This document shows positions 46,775-55,583 of a DNA stretch of 64,000 nucleotides, one piece after another. The stretch spans positions 62,001 to 126,000 of the forward strand of contig CAMTXU010000007.1 of the NCBI GenBank assembly GCA_947085815.1. The letters run 5' to 3'. How positions within the stretch are numbered: position 1 is the first letter of the stretch; the number at the start of each line of letters is the position of its first letter. The translations under genes were made by a program, and so were the position numbers. The notes beneath the pieces were generated by a model, which was not told the origin of the DNA, searched no databases, and saw only the letters and a list, made by a program, of their open reading frames with translations. Origin of the DNA: Fen-1258 sp947085815 (GTDB lineage: Bacteria > Bacteroidota > Ignavibacteria > Ignavibacteriales > Melioribacteraceae).

Positions 46775-46844
46775 AATCCCGTATATTTTCCAAATAAACG
46801 GCACAAATATACGAAATCGAAGGGGGGTGTATCAATAAAATTTC

Positions 46845-46872
46845 AAAAAATATGGGCTCGAATTGAGCCCAT
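46845..46872 (-). terminator. Intrinsic terminator after tpiA
   Basis: Eight-base arms ATGGGCTC (46852-46859) and GAGCCCAT (46865-46872) around a five-base loop; on the minus strand the stem is followed by a thymine-rich run (TATTTTTTG). It lies 31 bases past the tpiA stop and separates tpiA from the glycosidase-like gene. Confidence 0.85.
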
Positions 46873-46903
46873 TTTGAAGGTAAATTTAGAAATTACAAAA
46901 TGT

Positions 46904-47659
46904 TTACGCGGCTTCTATAATTTTAACGAATGAATCAGCCTTCAAACACGCGCCGCCAACTAAAGCGCCATCAATATCGGGTTGAGAAAGAAGTTCTTTC
47001 GCGTTATCTGCTTTAACACTTCCACCATATTGGATTACCAATTGAGTGGCAAAAGTTTGAGAATAGAGTTTGGATATTAATCCTCTTATAAATGAATGGA
47101 CTTCTTGAGCCTGTTGCGGTGTTGCGTTTCTGCCTGTTCCAATTGCCCAAACCGGTTCATACGCTACAATAAGATTTTCTAATTCGCCTTCGTCTATTCC
47201 GTTCAACCCATCAGTAATTTGTGTCTCAATAATTCTGAACGTTTCACCTTTCTCTCTTTCTTCTAAAGTTTCGCCGACGCAGAATATTGGCTTCAATCCA
47301 TTTTTAATTGCGGTCTTAATTTTTTTATTGACGACTTTATCGTTTTCTCCGAATATTGTTCTTCTTTCCGAGTGACCTATAATTACAAATTCACAGCCGA
47401 CACTTTTTAACATTTGTGCAGAAATTTCACCGGTGAAGGCGCCGCTCTCTTCAAAATAAAGATTCTGAGCGCCGAGTTTAATTGTAGAATTTTTCAAAAG
47501 CGCCTTGGCTGTTTCAAGATTTATAAACGGGGGGCAAATTATCACATCTGCAGAATTTTTTTTTCCGCTCAATTCTTTTTTAATCTCTGAGATTAAACCG
47601 ACTGTTTCATTAATACCATTGTTCATTTTCCAATTACCGGCAATTACTTTTTTGCGCAT
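46904..47659 (-). CDS. tpiA: Triosephosphate isomerase
   Basis: Interconverts dihydroxyacetone phosphate and glyceraldehyde 3-phosphate in glycolysis. The 251-residue barrel has the substrate-binding lysine in GNWKMN, the electrophile histidine in IGHSERR, the catalytic glutamate in AYEPVWAIGTG and the phosphate loops GGSVKADN and GGACLKAD. A GAGGGA ribosome site precedes its ATG. Confidence 0.97.
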   Translation of the reverse strand: MRKKVIAGNWKMNNGINETVGLISEIKKELSGKKNSADVIICPPFINLETAKALLKNSTIKLGAQNLYFEESGAFTGEISAQMLKSVGCEFVIIGHSERRTIFGENDKVVNKKIKTAIKNGLKPIFCVGETLEEREKGETFRIIETQITDGLNGIDEGELENLIVAYEPVWAIGTGRNATPQQAQEVHSFIRGLISKLYSQTFATQLVIQYGGSVKADNAKELLSQPDIDGALVGGACLKADSFVKIIEAA

Positions 47660-47697
47660 TCTTATCCCTCAGATAAATTTTTTAGAAAAAAAAGCCG

Positions 47698-47934
47698 TCA
47701 ATTGACTGCTTCAACTCTTTTTATTCCCGGAACTTCTTTAATAAGGGCACGTTCAACACCGGCACGTAATGTCATCTGCGACATCGGACAATCGCTGCAC
47801 GCACCGGTCAGCCTCACTTCAACAATTCCTTCGGTGGTTACTTTAATAAGTTCAACATCGCCGCCGTCTGCTTTTAAATATGGTCTAATTGTTTCGAGTG
47901 CTTTCTCAACTTTAAGACTTAATTCATCATTCAT
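47698..47934 (-). CDS. NifU C-terminal-like Fe-S scaffold/carrier protein
   Basis: The 78 residues form one NifU C-terminal (Nfu) domain. It shows LKADGGDVELIKV and the cluster-binding pair GACSDCPMS (CxxC), with the usual end ALIKEVPGIKRVEAV. Such proteins hold and pass iron-sulfur clusters. It lies 20 bases after the Mrp-type ATPase gene, so both likely serve Fe-S protein maturation. Confidence 0.92.
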   Translation of the reverse strand: MNDELSLKVEKALETIRPYLKADGGDVELIKVTTEGIVEVRLTGACSDCPMSQMTLRAGVERALIKEVPGIKRVEAVN

Positions 47935-47954
47935 TTCATTTCCTCGAATGAATC

Positions 47955-49046
47955 TTATAATTCAATTTCAATCTTAGGCTTTGAGGAGTTAAAATTTACT
48001 TTGCTAATTTCCGCTGCCATATTTCTGCTTATCTCTAAAATCTTCTTTGATTGTTCAGATTCGGGTTTATCAAAAACTATTGGTCTTCCAAAATCTCCAC
48101 CCTCTCGGATGTTTTGATTAATTGGCAGTTGCCCTAATAATGGCATAGATAGTTCAGCCGCAAGTTTTTTGCCTCCGTCTGTTCCGAAAATATCGTATCG
48201 GTTACCTGTATCCGGGGCTAAAAAATAACTCATATTTTCAACAATGCCAAGAATAGGTACATTAACTCGTTGAAACATTTTAACTGCTTTCTTTACGTCA
48301 ATTATTGAAACGTCTTGCGGTGTGGTAACAACTACCGCACCTGTAAGAGGAATAGTCTGAACAAGTGTAAGCTGTATATCGCCGGTTCCAGGGGGAAGAT
48401 CGAAAAGCAGATAATCAAGTTCTTCCCAGTGAACATCGCTCATAAATTGTTTGATAGCACCGCTTGCCATTGGTCCGCGCCAAATAACCGGCGCATCTTC
48501 ATCAATTAAAAATCCAATAGACATTACTTTTACACCATAGTTTGCAAGTGGAACCATCTTTGCAGTCGCGGTATCCTGATATATTTTTGGTTTATCTGTA
48601 ATTCCCAACATCATTGGGATGCTTGGTCCATAAATATCTGCATCTATCAATCCCACTTTTGCGCCATCCAGGGCTAAGGCTACAGCGAGATTAACTGCGA
48701 CTGTGCTTTTACCAACGCCACCTTTGCCGCTTGCGACAGCTATTGTATTTTTTACTCCGGGTAAAATCTCGCTCATCCGTTGATTTTTGCTCGGTTGCAC
48801 CTTTGCGCTCATTGTTATTGCGATTAATCCCACATCCGGAATTTCCTTTTTGATAGAATCAATACAATCCTGCTCTATTTTATCTTTGAGAGGGCAAGCG
48901 GGGGTTGTAAGTTCAACAATTGCGGCTACATTTTTCCCATCTATTTTGACATCCTTTATCATTCCAAGTGTTACAAGATCTTTGTGAAGATCTGGATCGT
49001 TAACTTTACTTAGCGCCTTCATAACTGAATCAACAGTAATAGTCAT
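47955..49046 (-). CDS. Mrp/ApbC-type P-loop ATPase with N-terminal MIP18 domain
   Basis: An ATPase of the Fe-S carrier family, 363 residues from the ATG at 49046. Residues about 1-85 form the MIP18/DUF59 domain (VNDPDLHKDLVTLGMI); the ATPase has the deviant Walker A ASGKGGVGKST and DADIYGPSIPMMLG. Where many homologues have a CxxC cluster ligand pair (as in 'vCpdCg'), this protein reads LAPDTGNRYDIFG, so both cysteines are missing. It precedes the NifU-like gene, which may supply the cluster site. The TTG at 49070 is rejected because the AGGAGA site points to 49046. Confidence 0.9.
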   Translation of the reverse strand: MTITVDSVMKALSKVNDPDLHKDLVTLGMIKDVKIDGKNVAAIVELTTPACPLKDKIEQDCIDSIKKEIPDVGLIAITMSAKVQPSKNQRMSEILPGVKNTIAVASGKGGVGKSTVAVNLAVALALDGAKVGLIDADIYGPSIPMMLGITDKPKIYQDTATAKMVPLANYGVKVMSIGFLIDEDAPVIWRGPMASGAIKQFMSDVHWEELDYLLFDLPPGTGDIQLTLVQTIPLTGAVVVTTPQDVSIIDVKKAVKMFQRVNVPILGIVENMSYFLAPDTGNRYDIFGTDGGKKLAAELSMPLLGQLPINQNIREGGDFGRPIVFDKPESEQSKKILEISRNMAAEISKVNFNSSKPKIEIEL

Positions 49047-49050
49047 TATT

Positions 49051-49056
49051 TCTCCT
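49051..49056 (-). promoter_or_regulatory. Ribosome binding site deciding the Mrp-type start
   Basis: AGGAGA on the minus strand, four bases before the ATG at 49046. Confidence 0.65.
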
Positions 49057-49241
49057 AAATTTGATTTCAAAAATAGTAATTTTTTAAGTCACACATCAGC
49101 ATAACATGATTTATTTCAGATTGGTTTCAAGATGAATTTAGAGAATACTGAATTATTGATATTTGGAATTATTCCGGTGATCAATTCGTTTCTTGATATA
49201 GATCATCTGTAGAAGTAAATTAATGTTAGAAAGATTCACTT

Positions 49242-49247
49242 AGGAGA
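49242..49247 (+). promoter_or_regulatory. Ribosome binding site supporting a TTG start
   Basis: AGGAGA sits five bases before the TTG at 49253 of the FeoA-domain regulator and supports this start, which brings the N-terminal membrane segment into the protein. Confidence 0.65.
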
Positions 49248-49252
49248 AATAT

Positions 49253-50266
49253 TTGGATCCACTGCAGGCATTAGTAATCGGAATTTCATCAATGGCACTA
49301 TTGCTAATTCTTTTTCTCCCCGAGGTTGGACTCGTGTTTAAAATTGGGAGAATGAGAAAAGACCGTTCGCGGGAGTTGATTGAAGACGCGCTGAAACATC
49401 TCTACGATTGTGAATACAAAGGAATTGATTGTTCACTTAACAGTCTAAGCGGTTATTTATCATTAAAAGGTGAAAATGCTGCCAAAATAATTTCCAATCT
49501 TGAAGCGATGGATCTAATTTTTTCCGGAGAAAACAAAATTTTTCTTACTTCTCAAGGCAGATCCTACGCATTGCGCGTGATAAGAATTCACAGGCTGTGG
49601 GAAAGACATCTGGCAGATAATACCAGCGTTCAAGAAAAAGATTGGCACTCGGTTGCAGAAAAAAAAGAACACGAAATTACTCGTGAGGAAGCCGATAGAC
49701 TTGCCGCGCGGCTTGGAAATCCTTTGGTTGATCCGCATGGCGATCCGATTCCGTCAATCACGGGTGAGATTCCAAAACAGAAAGGTATTACTCTTAATAA
49801 TTTAGAGAAGGGAACATTTGCGGCTATCATCCACATCGAAGATGAACCAAAGGAAGTTTATGCCCAACTTTCCGCACTGGGACTTTATCCCGGCATGCAG
49901 ATTTATCTTGTAGAAAATTCAAAAAATAAAATCCGGTTTGAAGCCGATGGTGAAGAATGTTTGCTTGCCCCAATTCTCGCATCGAATGTAACGGTGGTTC
50001 AATTATCGGAGAAAGAAGAAGTCAAGGAAAAATTTGAATCGCTAGCCGCTCTTGAACAAGATGAGTCGGCAGTGATAGTAGGAATTTCGAGAGCCATGCG
50101 TGGACAGCAGAGAAGAAGGCTGCTTGATTTTGGTGTTGTGCCGGGAACGGTTGTAAAAGCGCAACTGAAAAGTTTAAGCGGAGATCCAACCGGTTATGAA
50201 ATCCGCGGGGCTACTATTGCGCTTAGAAAAAATCAATCCAATCTTATATATATTAAACGAATTTAA
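49253..50266 (+). CDS. Membrane-anchored DtxR-like protein with two FeoA domains
   Basis: The 337-residue protein has a hydrophobic N-terminal segment (about 5-27) that should span or anchor to the membrane, a winged-helix region at about 40-105, then a DtxR/MntR metal-binding and dimerisation region with H113, E117, H119, H132, E136, E139 and H140 in the pattern of the family (WHSVAEKKEHE), and two FeoA-type SH3 domains at about 182-250 and 265-337. The fusion joins an iron-sensing repressor layout with the cytosolic FeoA partner of FeoB. It is followed by feoB genes, so it probably controls or assists ferrous iron uptake. A membrane-fixed DNA-binding regulator is unusual. Confidence 0.78.
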   Translation: MDPLQALVIGISSMALLLILFLPEVGLVFKIGRMRKDRSRELIEDALKHLYDCEYKGIDCSLNSLSGYLSLKGENAAKIISNLEAMDLIFSGENKIFLTSQGRSYALRVIRIHRLWERHLADNTSVQEKDWHSVAEKKEHEITREEADRLAARLGNPLVDPHGDPIPSITGEIPKQKGITLNNLEKGTFAAIIHIEDEPKEVYAQLSALGLYPGMQIYLVENSKNKIRFEADGEECLLAPILASNVTVVQLSEKEEVKEKFESLAALEQDESAVIVGISRAMRGQQRRRLLDFGVVPGTVVKAQLKSLSGDPTGYEIRGATIALRKNQSNLIYIKRI

Positions 50267-50329
50267 ATAGCTTCCTCTATTACTCTTTCACATGAGTAAT
50301 TTTAACGAGGATTTCGAGAAAGAAAAATT

Positions 50330-51121
50330 ATGAGTACTGAAAATAGTAATTGCGCAACATGTCCGGCTCACAACTTAGCTAATCTTGTTAAGCTCGGAAT
50401 TGATATGTCTGAGTTCGACTTTGTAGTTGCTCTTGCGGGAAATCCAAATACGGGAAAGAGTACAGTCTTTAATAATCTTACCGGATTAAGGCAGCACACG
50501 GGCAATTGGCCCGGTAAAACTGTCGGACGTGCCGAAGGTGGTTTCAAGTTTGGCGATAAGCGTTTCAAAATTGTAGATCTGCCGGGAACCTATTCTCTCC
50601 TTTCAACTAGTGATGATGAAGAAGTCGCAAGAGATTTTATTCTATTCGGGCAGCCGGATGTGACGGTTATTGTTGTAGATGCGACACGATTGGAACGAAA
50701 TTTAAATCTAGTTTTGCAAGTTCTCGAAATTACAGATAGAGCAGTTCTATGCGTCAATTTAATTGATGAAGCCGCTCGTCATAAAATTCAAGTGGATGAC
50801 CGTCTGCTTTCAAAACAATTGGGAATTCCTGTTGTACTTGCTGCGGCACGACAGGGAATAGGAATGAAAGAATTACTAAAAAGTATTCATGACGTAGCCT
50901 CGGGACAGTATATTTGTAAACCGCACCGCCTAAGTAGTGAAATTGGAAATGTTTCGCATGCCGTTGATGCGCTGAATAAAAAAATAATAGAAGCTTTTCC
51001 GGATTTACCAAATACGAGATGGATTGCTTTGCGCCTTTTGGAAGGAGATCAAAAAGTGATTGAAGCCATTAGTTCCGGTGAAATTGGTAATCTTAAACCG
51101 GCAGAAACTTTTGATGAGTAA
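50330..51121 (+). CDS. feoB: FeoB G-protein part (split FeoB, N-terminal)
   Basis: The soluble GTPase domain of the ferrous iron transporter as a separate 263-residue protein. G1 is GNPNTGKST (G37-T45), G2 HTGNWPGKT, G3 DLPGTYSL, and the G4 region CVNLID. The helical GDI domain follows to the stop (LPNTRWIALRLLEGDQKVIE). An N-terminal CATCPAH with Cys8 and Cys11 may bind metal. In ordinary FeoB the chain continues into the membrane; here it stops at 51119 and a new gene starts 31 bases later in another frame. Partner of the next gene. Confidence 0.88.
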   Translation: MSTENSNCATCPAHNLANLVKLGIDMSEFDFVVALAGNPNTGKSTVFNNLTGLRQHTGNWPGKTVGRAEGGFKFGDKRFKIVDLPGTYSLLSTSDDEEVARDFILFGQPDVTVIVVDATRLERNLNLVLQVLEITDRAVLCVNLIDEAARHKIQVDDRLLSKQLGIPVVLAAARQGIGMKELLKSIHDVASGQYICKPHRLSSEIGNVSHAVDALNKKIIEAFPDLPNTRWIALRLLEGDQKVIEAISSGEIGNLKPAETFDE

Positions 51122-51152
51122 ATTCTTAATCAAGTGAAAGAGTATAATTTTG

Positions 51153-52568
51153 ATGTTAAAGACTGAAGAAATATTATCGGCAGCACACAAATTGAGATGG
51201 GAAGTCGGAGAAAATTTTCACGACTCGATTTTGGAATCTATCTATAAAGATGCATCCTCGATCGCGGGCAAAGTAATAACCCGTGTGGGAGAAAAACCGA
51301 AGTTCGATCTAGATCGATTCATCGATAGAGTAGTCACCGGTAAATGGACCGGCTTCCCAATTATGTTTCTTCTACTCGCATTTGTCTTCTGGCTGACTAT
51401 TATCGGGTCGAACATTCCTTCCGGCGGGATCTCATTTATATTGGTAGATACAATTCATCCGTTCTTAAAAAATTTATTGAACTCAATCCAAACTCCCTGG
51501 TGGATTACAGGATTATTGATTGACGGCGCCTATCTTGCCGGAGCTTGGGTTGTAAGCGTGATGCTGCCTCCGATGGCAATTTTTTTCCCGTTGTTTACTC
51601 TGTTGGAAGATTTTGGCTATTTACCGCGCGTTGCATTTAATATGGATAATTTATACCGCAGAGTTGGTGCTCACGGTAAACAAGCATTAACTATGAGTAT
51701 GGGTTTTGGCTGCAACGCCGCGGGAGTAATAGCAACACGAATTATTGATAGTCCCCGCGAGAGAATAATTGCAATCATAACAAATAATTTTTCTTTATGT
51801 AACGGACGTTGGCCTACACAAATATTAATAGCAACCATATTCATTGGTGGAACTGTTCCAACTTATCTTGCCGGTATCGCCTCGGCTGGAGCGGTTGTTT
51901 TTATTGCTGTATTGGGTGTGGTTTTTAGCTTGATCGTTTCCTGGGGACTTTCAAAAACTGTATTAAAAGGGGAGGCTTCAGCGTTCAGTCTTGAACTCCC
52001 TCCTTACCGTCGGCCAAGATTAATGCAGACACTTTACACTTCACTAATTGATAGAACTATTTTTGTTTTATGGCGGGCTGTTATATTCGCGGTACCTGCC
52101 GGTATTGTAATTTGGCTTGTTGCTAATCTGGAAATCGGCAGCCTAAGTCTAGCAGAACATTTTATTCATAGTGTCGATCCATTTGCATTTTTTATAGGGC
52201 TAAACGGAGTTATTATTCTGGCGTATGTAATCGCAATTCCGGCAAATGAGATTGTTGTTCCGACTGTCTTAATGCTAACGGTATTAACTACGAAAATGGC
52301 TGTTGGTTCCGGGACGGGTGTAATGTTCGAACTCGAATCCGTTAATGAGACGGCAAATATACTTCATGCCGGCGGCTGGACAGCATTAACAGGAATAAAT
52401 TTAATGTTGTTTAGTTTGCTGCACAATCCATGCTCTACAACAATCTATACTATTTACAAAGAAACTAAAAGCATGAAATGGACCATGATCTCAACTTTTC
52501 TCCCAATAGCTTTAGGCTTGATCATATGTTTCTTTGTAACACAAGTATGGAGAATAATAGTAGGGTGA
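51153..52568 (+). CDS. feoB: FeoB membrane permease part (split FeoB, C-terminal)
   Basis: The 471-residue protein opens with the last part of the GDI helical region (TEEILSAAHKLRWEV, DRFIDRVVTGKWTGFPIMFLLL) and continues with the FeoB gate and core domains. Conserved features are FTLLEDFGYLPRVAFNMDN and GFGCNAAGV, the latter with the gate cysteine, and IITNNFSLCNGRWP, with a second. About eight to ten membrane segments. ATG at 51153 is chosen; TTG at 51150 is adjacent. With the preceding gene it reconstitutes one FeoB. Confidence 0.9.
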   Translation: MLKTEEILSAAHKLRWEVGENFHDSILESIYKDASSIAGKVITRVGEKPKFDLDRFIDRVVTGKWTGFPIMFLLLAFVFWLTIIGSNIPSGGISFILVDTIHPFLKNLLNSIQTPWWITGLLIDGAYLAGAWVVSVMLPPMAIFFPLFTLLEDFGYLPRVAFNMDNLYRRVGAHGKQALTMSMGFGCNAAGVIATRIIDSPRERIIAIITNNFSLCNGRWPTQILIATIFIGGTVPTYLAGIASAGAVVFIAVLGVVFSLIVSWGLSKTVLKGEASAFSLELPPYRRPRLMQTLYTSLIDRTIFVLWRAVIFAVPAGIVIWLVANLEIGSLSLAEHFIHSVDPFAFFIGLNGVIILAYVIAIPANEIVVPTVLMLTVLTTKMAVGSGTGVMFELESVNETANILHAGGWTALTGINLMLFSLLHNPCSTTIYTIYKETKSMKWTMISTFLPIALGLIICFFVTQVWRIIVG

Positions 52569-52570
52569 CC

Positions 52571-53362
52571 ATGAAGAAGAATTTTTGGTTATTATTATTT
52601 GCAATTTAACTGCTCTAAGCATCCGTTACTTTAGCACAAAAAATTCCAGATTTGATTACTGACCGTCCAGATCAGACAGAATCAGCCGTAATTATTCCGC
52701 GCGATTTTGTTCAGTTTGAAATTGGTTTCATTTATCAAAAACAAAAATTTTCTGATGGTACAAATTCTTTCGAAAATGAAAATCTAATTTTGGCAAGCAC
52801 TCTTTGCCGCTATGGAGTAAGTTCGAATTTTGAGTTACGGTTTGGAGGAGAATATTTCTTTGGTCAATCATATACGAACGGATTAAAATCGGATCTGCAA
52901 GGTGTGCAAAATCTTATGTTTGGCGCCAAAATGCAGTTGAGGAGTAATCAAAAAATTCTATCAAACATTGGAGTTATAGTCCAGACATTAATCCCATTTG
53001 GAAACCAAAAATTAAGACGGGATAATTTTACTCCAACCTTCCTTTTATGTGTTGATCAAAGAATTACCGAAGTTCTTTCATTCGATATTAATTTAGGCAC
53101 TGAAAGCGTTACCCACTTGGGGAAATATTCTTACGTTTACACAGGATCGCTTGGATATGATTTAGGAAATAGATTGTGACTATTTTTAGAGGTATATGGA
53201 AATTCTCTAAAGGAAATAAATCCCTCCAATAATTTGGATTGCGGTCTCACGTATCGTTTTAAACCAAACATTCAACTTGATTTTTCTTTGGGTACTTCAT
53301 TGAAAGAAGGGATAACGGACATGTTTGGCGGATTCGGGCTTTCAATGCGGCTTCCTGAATGA
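52571..53362 (+). pseudogene. Outer-membrane beta-barrel protein (MetA-pathway/transporter type) with three in-frame stops
   Basis: Reading from the ATG at 52571 gives MKKNFWLLLFAI, a stop at 52607-52609, LL, a second stop at 52616-52618, then ASVTLAQKIPDLITDRPDQTES. Together this is clearly one signal peptide and mature start interrupted twice. The same frame continues to GYDLGNRL and a TGA at 53177-53179, then goes on with LFLEVYG and GLTYRFKPNIQLDFSLGTS to MRLPE and its own stop at 53360. The DRPDQTESA...QFEIGF start and strand-rich body match the family of putative outer-membrane 'MetA pathway of phenol degradation' proteins. The gene lies just after feoB and ends two bases before the convergent ppk1. 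Confidence 0.8.
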
Positions 53363-53364
53363 TT

Positions 53365-55500
53365 CTAATCTGAAATCTCTTGAGGTAAAATATTTTCGGT
53401 TGCAGGCAATAGACGGGACATCATCATTTCCTGATGATTTACTTCCGCTTCGGTATAAACCTTATGATTGAAAACAAATTTACCGTTCGGCAATAATACA
53501 CGAGCTTTCATATTATCATTAAGACAAGTGTCGAGTACATTTTGTTTTATATATTTTTTCAAATCCGCGTCAAGAATAGGAAAAGAAATTTCAACTCTGC
53601 GGTCAAGGTTTCTCTGCATCAAATCCGCGCTGCTGCAAAAAATTTCATCGTCGCCGTTATTATAGAAATAATAGATGCGGCTGTGTTCTAAAAATCTTCC
53701 TACAATACTTATCACACGAATGTTATCGCTTAATCCCGGCAATTGCGGTATCAAGCAGCATATTCCGCGAATGATGAGATCAATTTTTACGCCTTTAGAT
53801 GAAGCCTCATATAAAGCCGCAATCAAAAGGGGGTCAACCAGAGCATTCAACTTGAATATTAGATAACCCTTGCCTTCGGCTTTAGCGTTTTTAATCTCTC
53901 TTTGAATGAGGTCTAAGAATTTTTGACGCTTGTTAATTGGTGCAACCCATAATTTTCTAAATAACTTTTGTTCGGAATATCCGGTGAGGAAATTAAAAAT
54001 TTCAGAAACGTCGGCACAAATTTCATCATCACAAGTGAACAAACCAAGGTCGGAATATATTTTCGAAGTGGTAGTATTATAATTTCCTGTAGAGATGTGA
54101 GCATAACGCTTCACACCGTCAATCTCTTTTCTTACTACAAGTGTCATCTTTGCGTGTGTTTTTAATCCCAGCAAACCATAAACAACATGCACTCCGGCTT
54201 TTTCAAGTTCGCGTGCCCAATAAATATTATTCTCTTCATCGAAACGAGCCTTCAATTCAACCAAAACTGCGACCTGCTTCTTGCTCTCTGCGGCTTCCAT
54301 CAAATATTTTACAATAGGGGAATTAGTACCTACACGGTAAAGCGTTTGTTTAATAGCAAGAACATCGGGATCTTGAGAGGCTTCTTTTATGAAATCGATT
54401 ACCGGGTTAAAAGAATCATATGGATTATGAAGCAGAATATCTTTACGGCGGATAAGAGAAAAAATACTTTCTCCCTCTTCAAAAATTTCTGGAGTTACCG
54501 GATGAAATGGTTTTTCTTTGAGAAGAGGTAGTTGCAGATCAGAAAGAGACAGTAAATCACTCAAGCCAAGATTTCCATCAATAATATGCAAGTCGTTACG
54601 AGTGATCTCAAGATTTTCAATTAGAGTATCAATCATATACTCCGGCATTTGATTCTCTACTTCGAGTCGCACTACTGAACCAAATTTTCTTTGTTTAATA
54701 TTTTCTTCGATCATTTGAAGAAGATCGTCTGCTTCATCTTCCTGAATTTCAAGATCGGTATCACGTGTAATTCTAAAACGGTACGCTTCTATAATTTCAA
54801 GACCGGGAAAGAGCAAATGCATGTTTAGTTTTATAAGATCGCTAATCCAAATGTACTTGTACACACCGTTTGTAGCTCCATTTTTTGCTTTGGGCTTCAC
54901 AATACTTTCAACACGGAGAAGTCTTGGAAGTATACCGGGTACTTTAACGCGGGCAAAATGTTTTTCACCGGTCGGCTTTTTTACAAGAATTGCAAAACTC
55001 AAACTCAAATTGGAGATGTAAGGAAATGGTCTGCCCGGATCAAACGCAAGAGGGGTAAGAACAGGATAAATTTCTTTTAAGAAATACCGGTTGAGTGAAT
55101 CGCGCTCCTCTTTGGAAAGTTCATCCAAACCACAAATAATAATTTTATTTTCTTTAAGCTGAGGAATTATTTCATTACGCCAATAATCAGTTATTTTTTT
55201 CAGCATTGGCTGAAGTGTCTGTTCGATCTTCCGGAGTTGTTCGTTAGGGGTTAATCCGTCTATTGAGATGTCAATTATTTTTGCACGGAGTTGTTCTTTA
55301 ATACCGGCAATACGAATCATGTAGAATTCATCAAGGTTGGAAAAAAAAATGGATACAAATTTTACTCTGTCTAAAAGGGGAAGATCCGGGTTTAACGCCT
55401 CTTCGAGAACTCGGCGGTTGAATTCCAACCAGCTTAAATCTCTGCTGAATAAATTTTCAGGTCTAATATATTTTTGAAGATTTTCTTTTGTTAATTTCAT
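53365..55500 (-). CDS. ppk1: Polyphosphate kinase
   Basis: Makes long-chain polyphosphate from ATP. The 711-residue protein starts with the N domain FSRDLSWLEFNRRVLEEA, then the PPK1 head and two phospholipase D-like domains. The autophosphorylated histidine is in YAHISTGNYN near residue 455, with RFDEENNIYWARELE before it and ADLMQRNLDRRVEISFPI near the end. Length and motifs are typical. Confidence 0.96.
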   Translation of the reverse strand: MKLTKENLQKYIRPENLFSRDLSWLEFNRRVLEEALNPDLPLLDRVKFVSIFFSNLDEFYMIRIAGIKEQLRAKIIDISIDGLTPNEQLRKIEQTLQPMLKKITDYWRNEIIPQLKENKIIICGLDELSKEERDSLNRYFLKEIYPVLTPLAFDPGRPFPYISNLSLSFAILVKKPTGEKHFARVKVPGILPRLLRVESIVKPKAKNGATNGVYKYIWISDLIKLNMHLLFPGLEIIEAYRFRITRDTDLEIQEDEADDLLQMIEENIKQRKFGSVVRLEVENQMPEYMIDTLIENLEITRNDLHIIDGNLGLSDLLSLSDLQLPLLKEKPFHPVTPEIFEEGESIFSLIRRKDILLHNPYDSFNPVIDFIKEASQDPDVLAIKQTLYRVGTNSPIVKYLMEAAESKKQVAVLVELKARFDEENNIYWARELEKAGVHVVYGLLGLKTHAKMTLVVRKEIDGVKRYAHISTGNYNTTTSKIYSDLGLFTCDDEICADVSEIFNFLTGYSEQKLFRKLWVAPINKRQKFLDLIQREIKNAKAEGKGYLIFKLNALVDPLLIAALYEASSKGVKIDLIIRGICCLIPQLPGLSDNIRVISIVGRFLEHSRIYYFYNNGDDEIFCSSADLMQRNLDRRVEISFPILDADLKKYIKQNVLDTCLNDNMKARVLLPNGKFVFNHKVYTEAEVNHQEMMMSRLLPATENILPQEISD

Positions 55501-55583
55501 TTTACTTCGTAATTACATTCATCATTTTTGAGATGATGAAAGTAGTATTTATTGTCTTTACTTACTCTGTGTATCAAGTGAAA

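Noticed and set aside
52571..53362. Programmed stop-codon recoding (selenocysteine or readthrough)
   Set aside because: Two of the three stops are TAA in a signal peptide, and no recoding structure was seen; decay is simpler.
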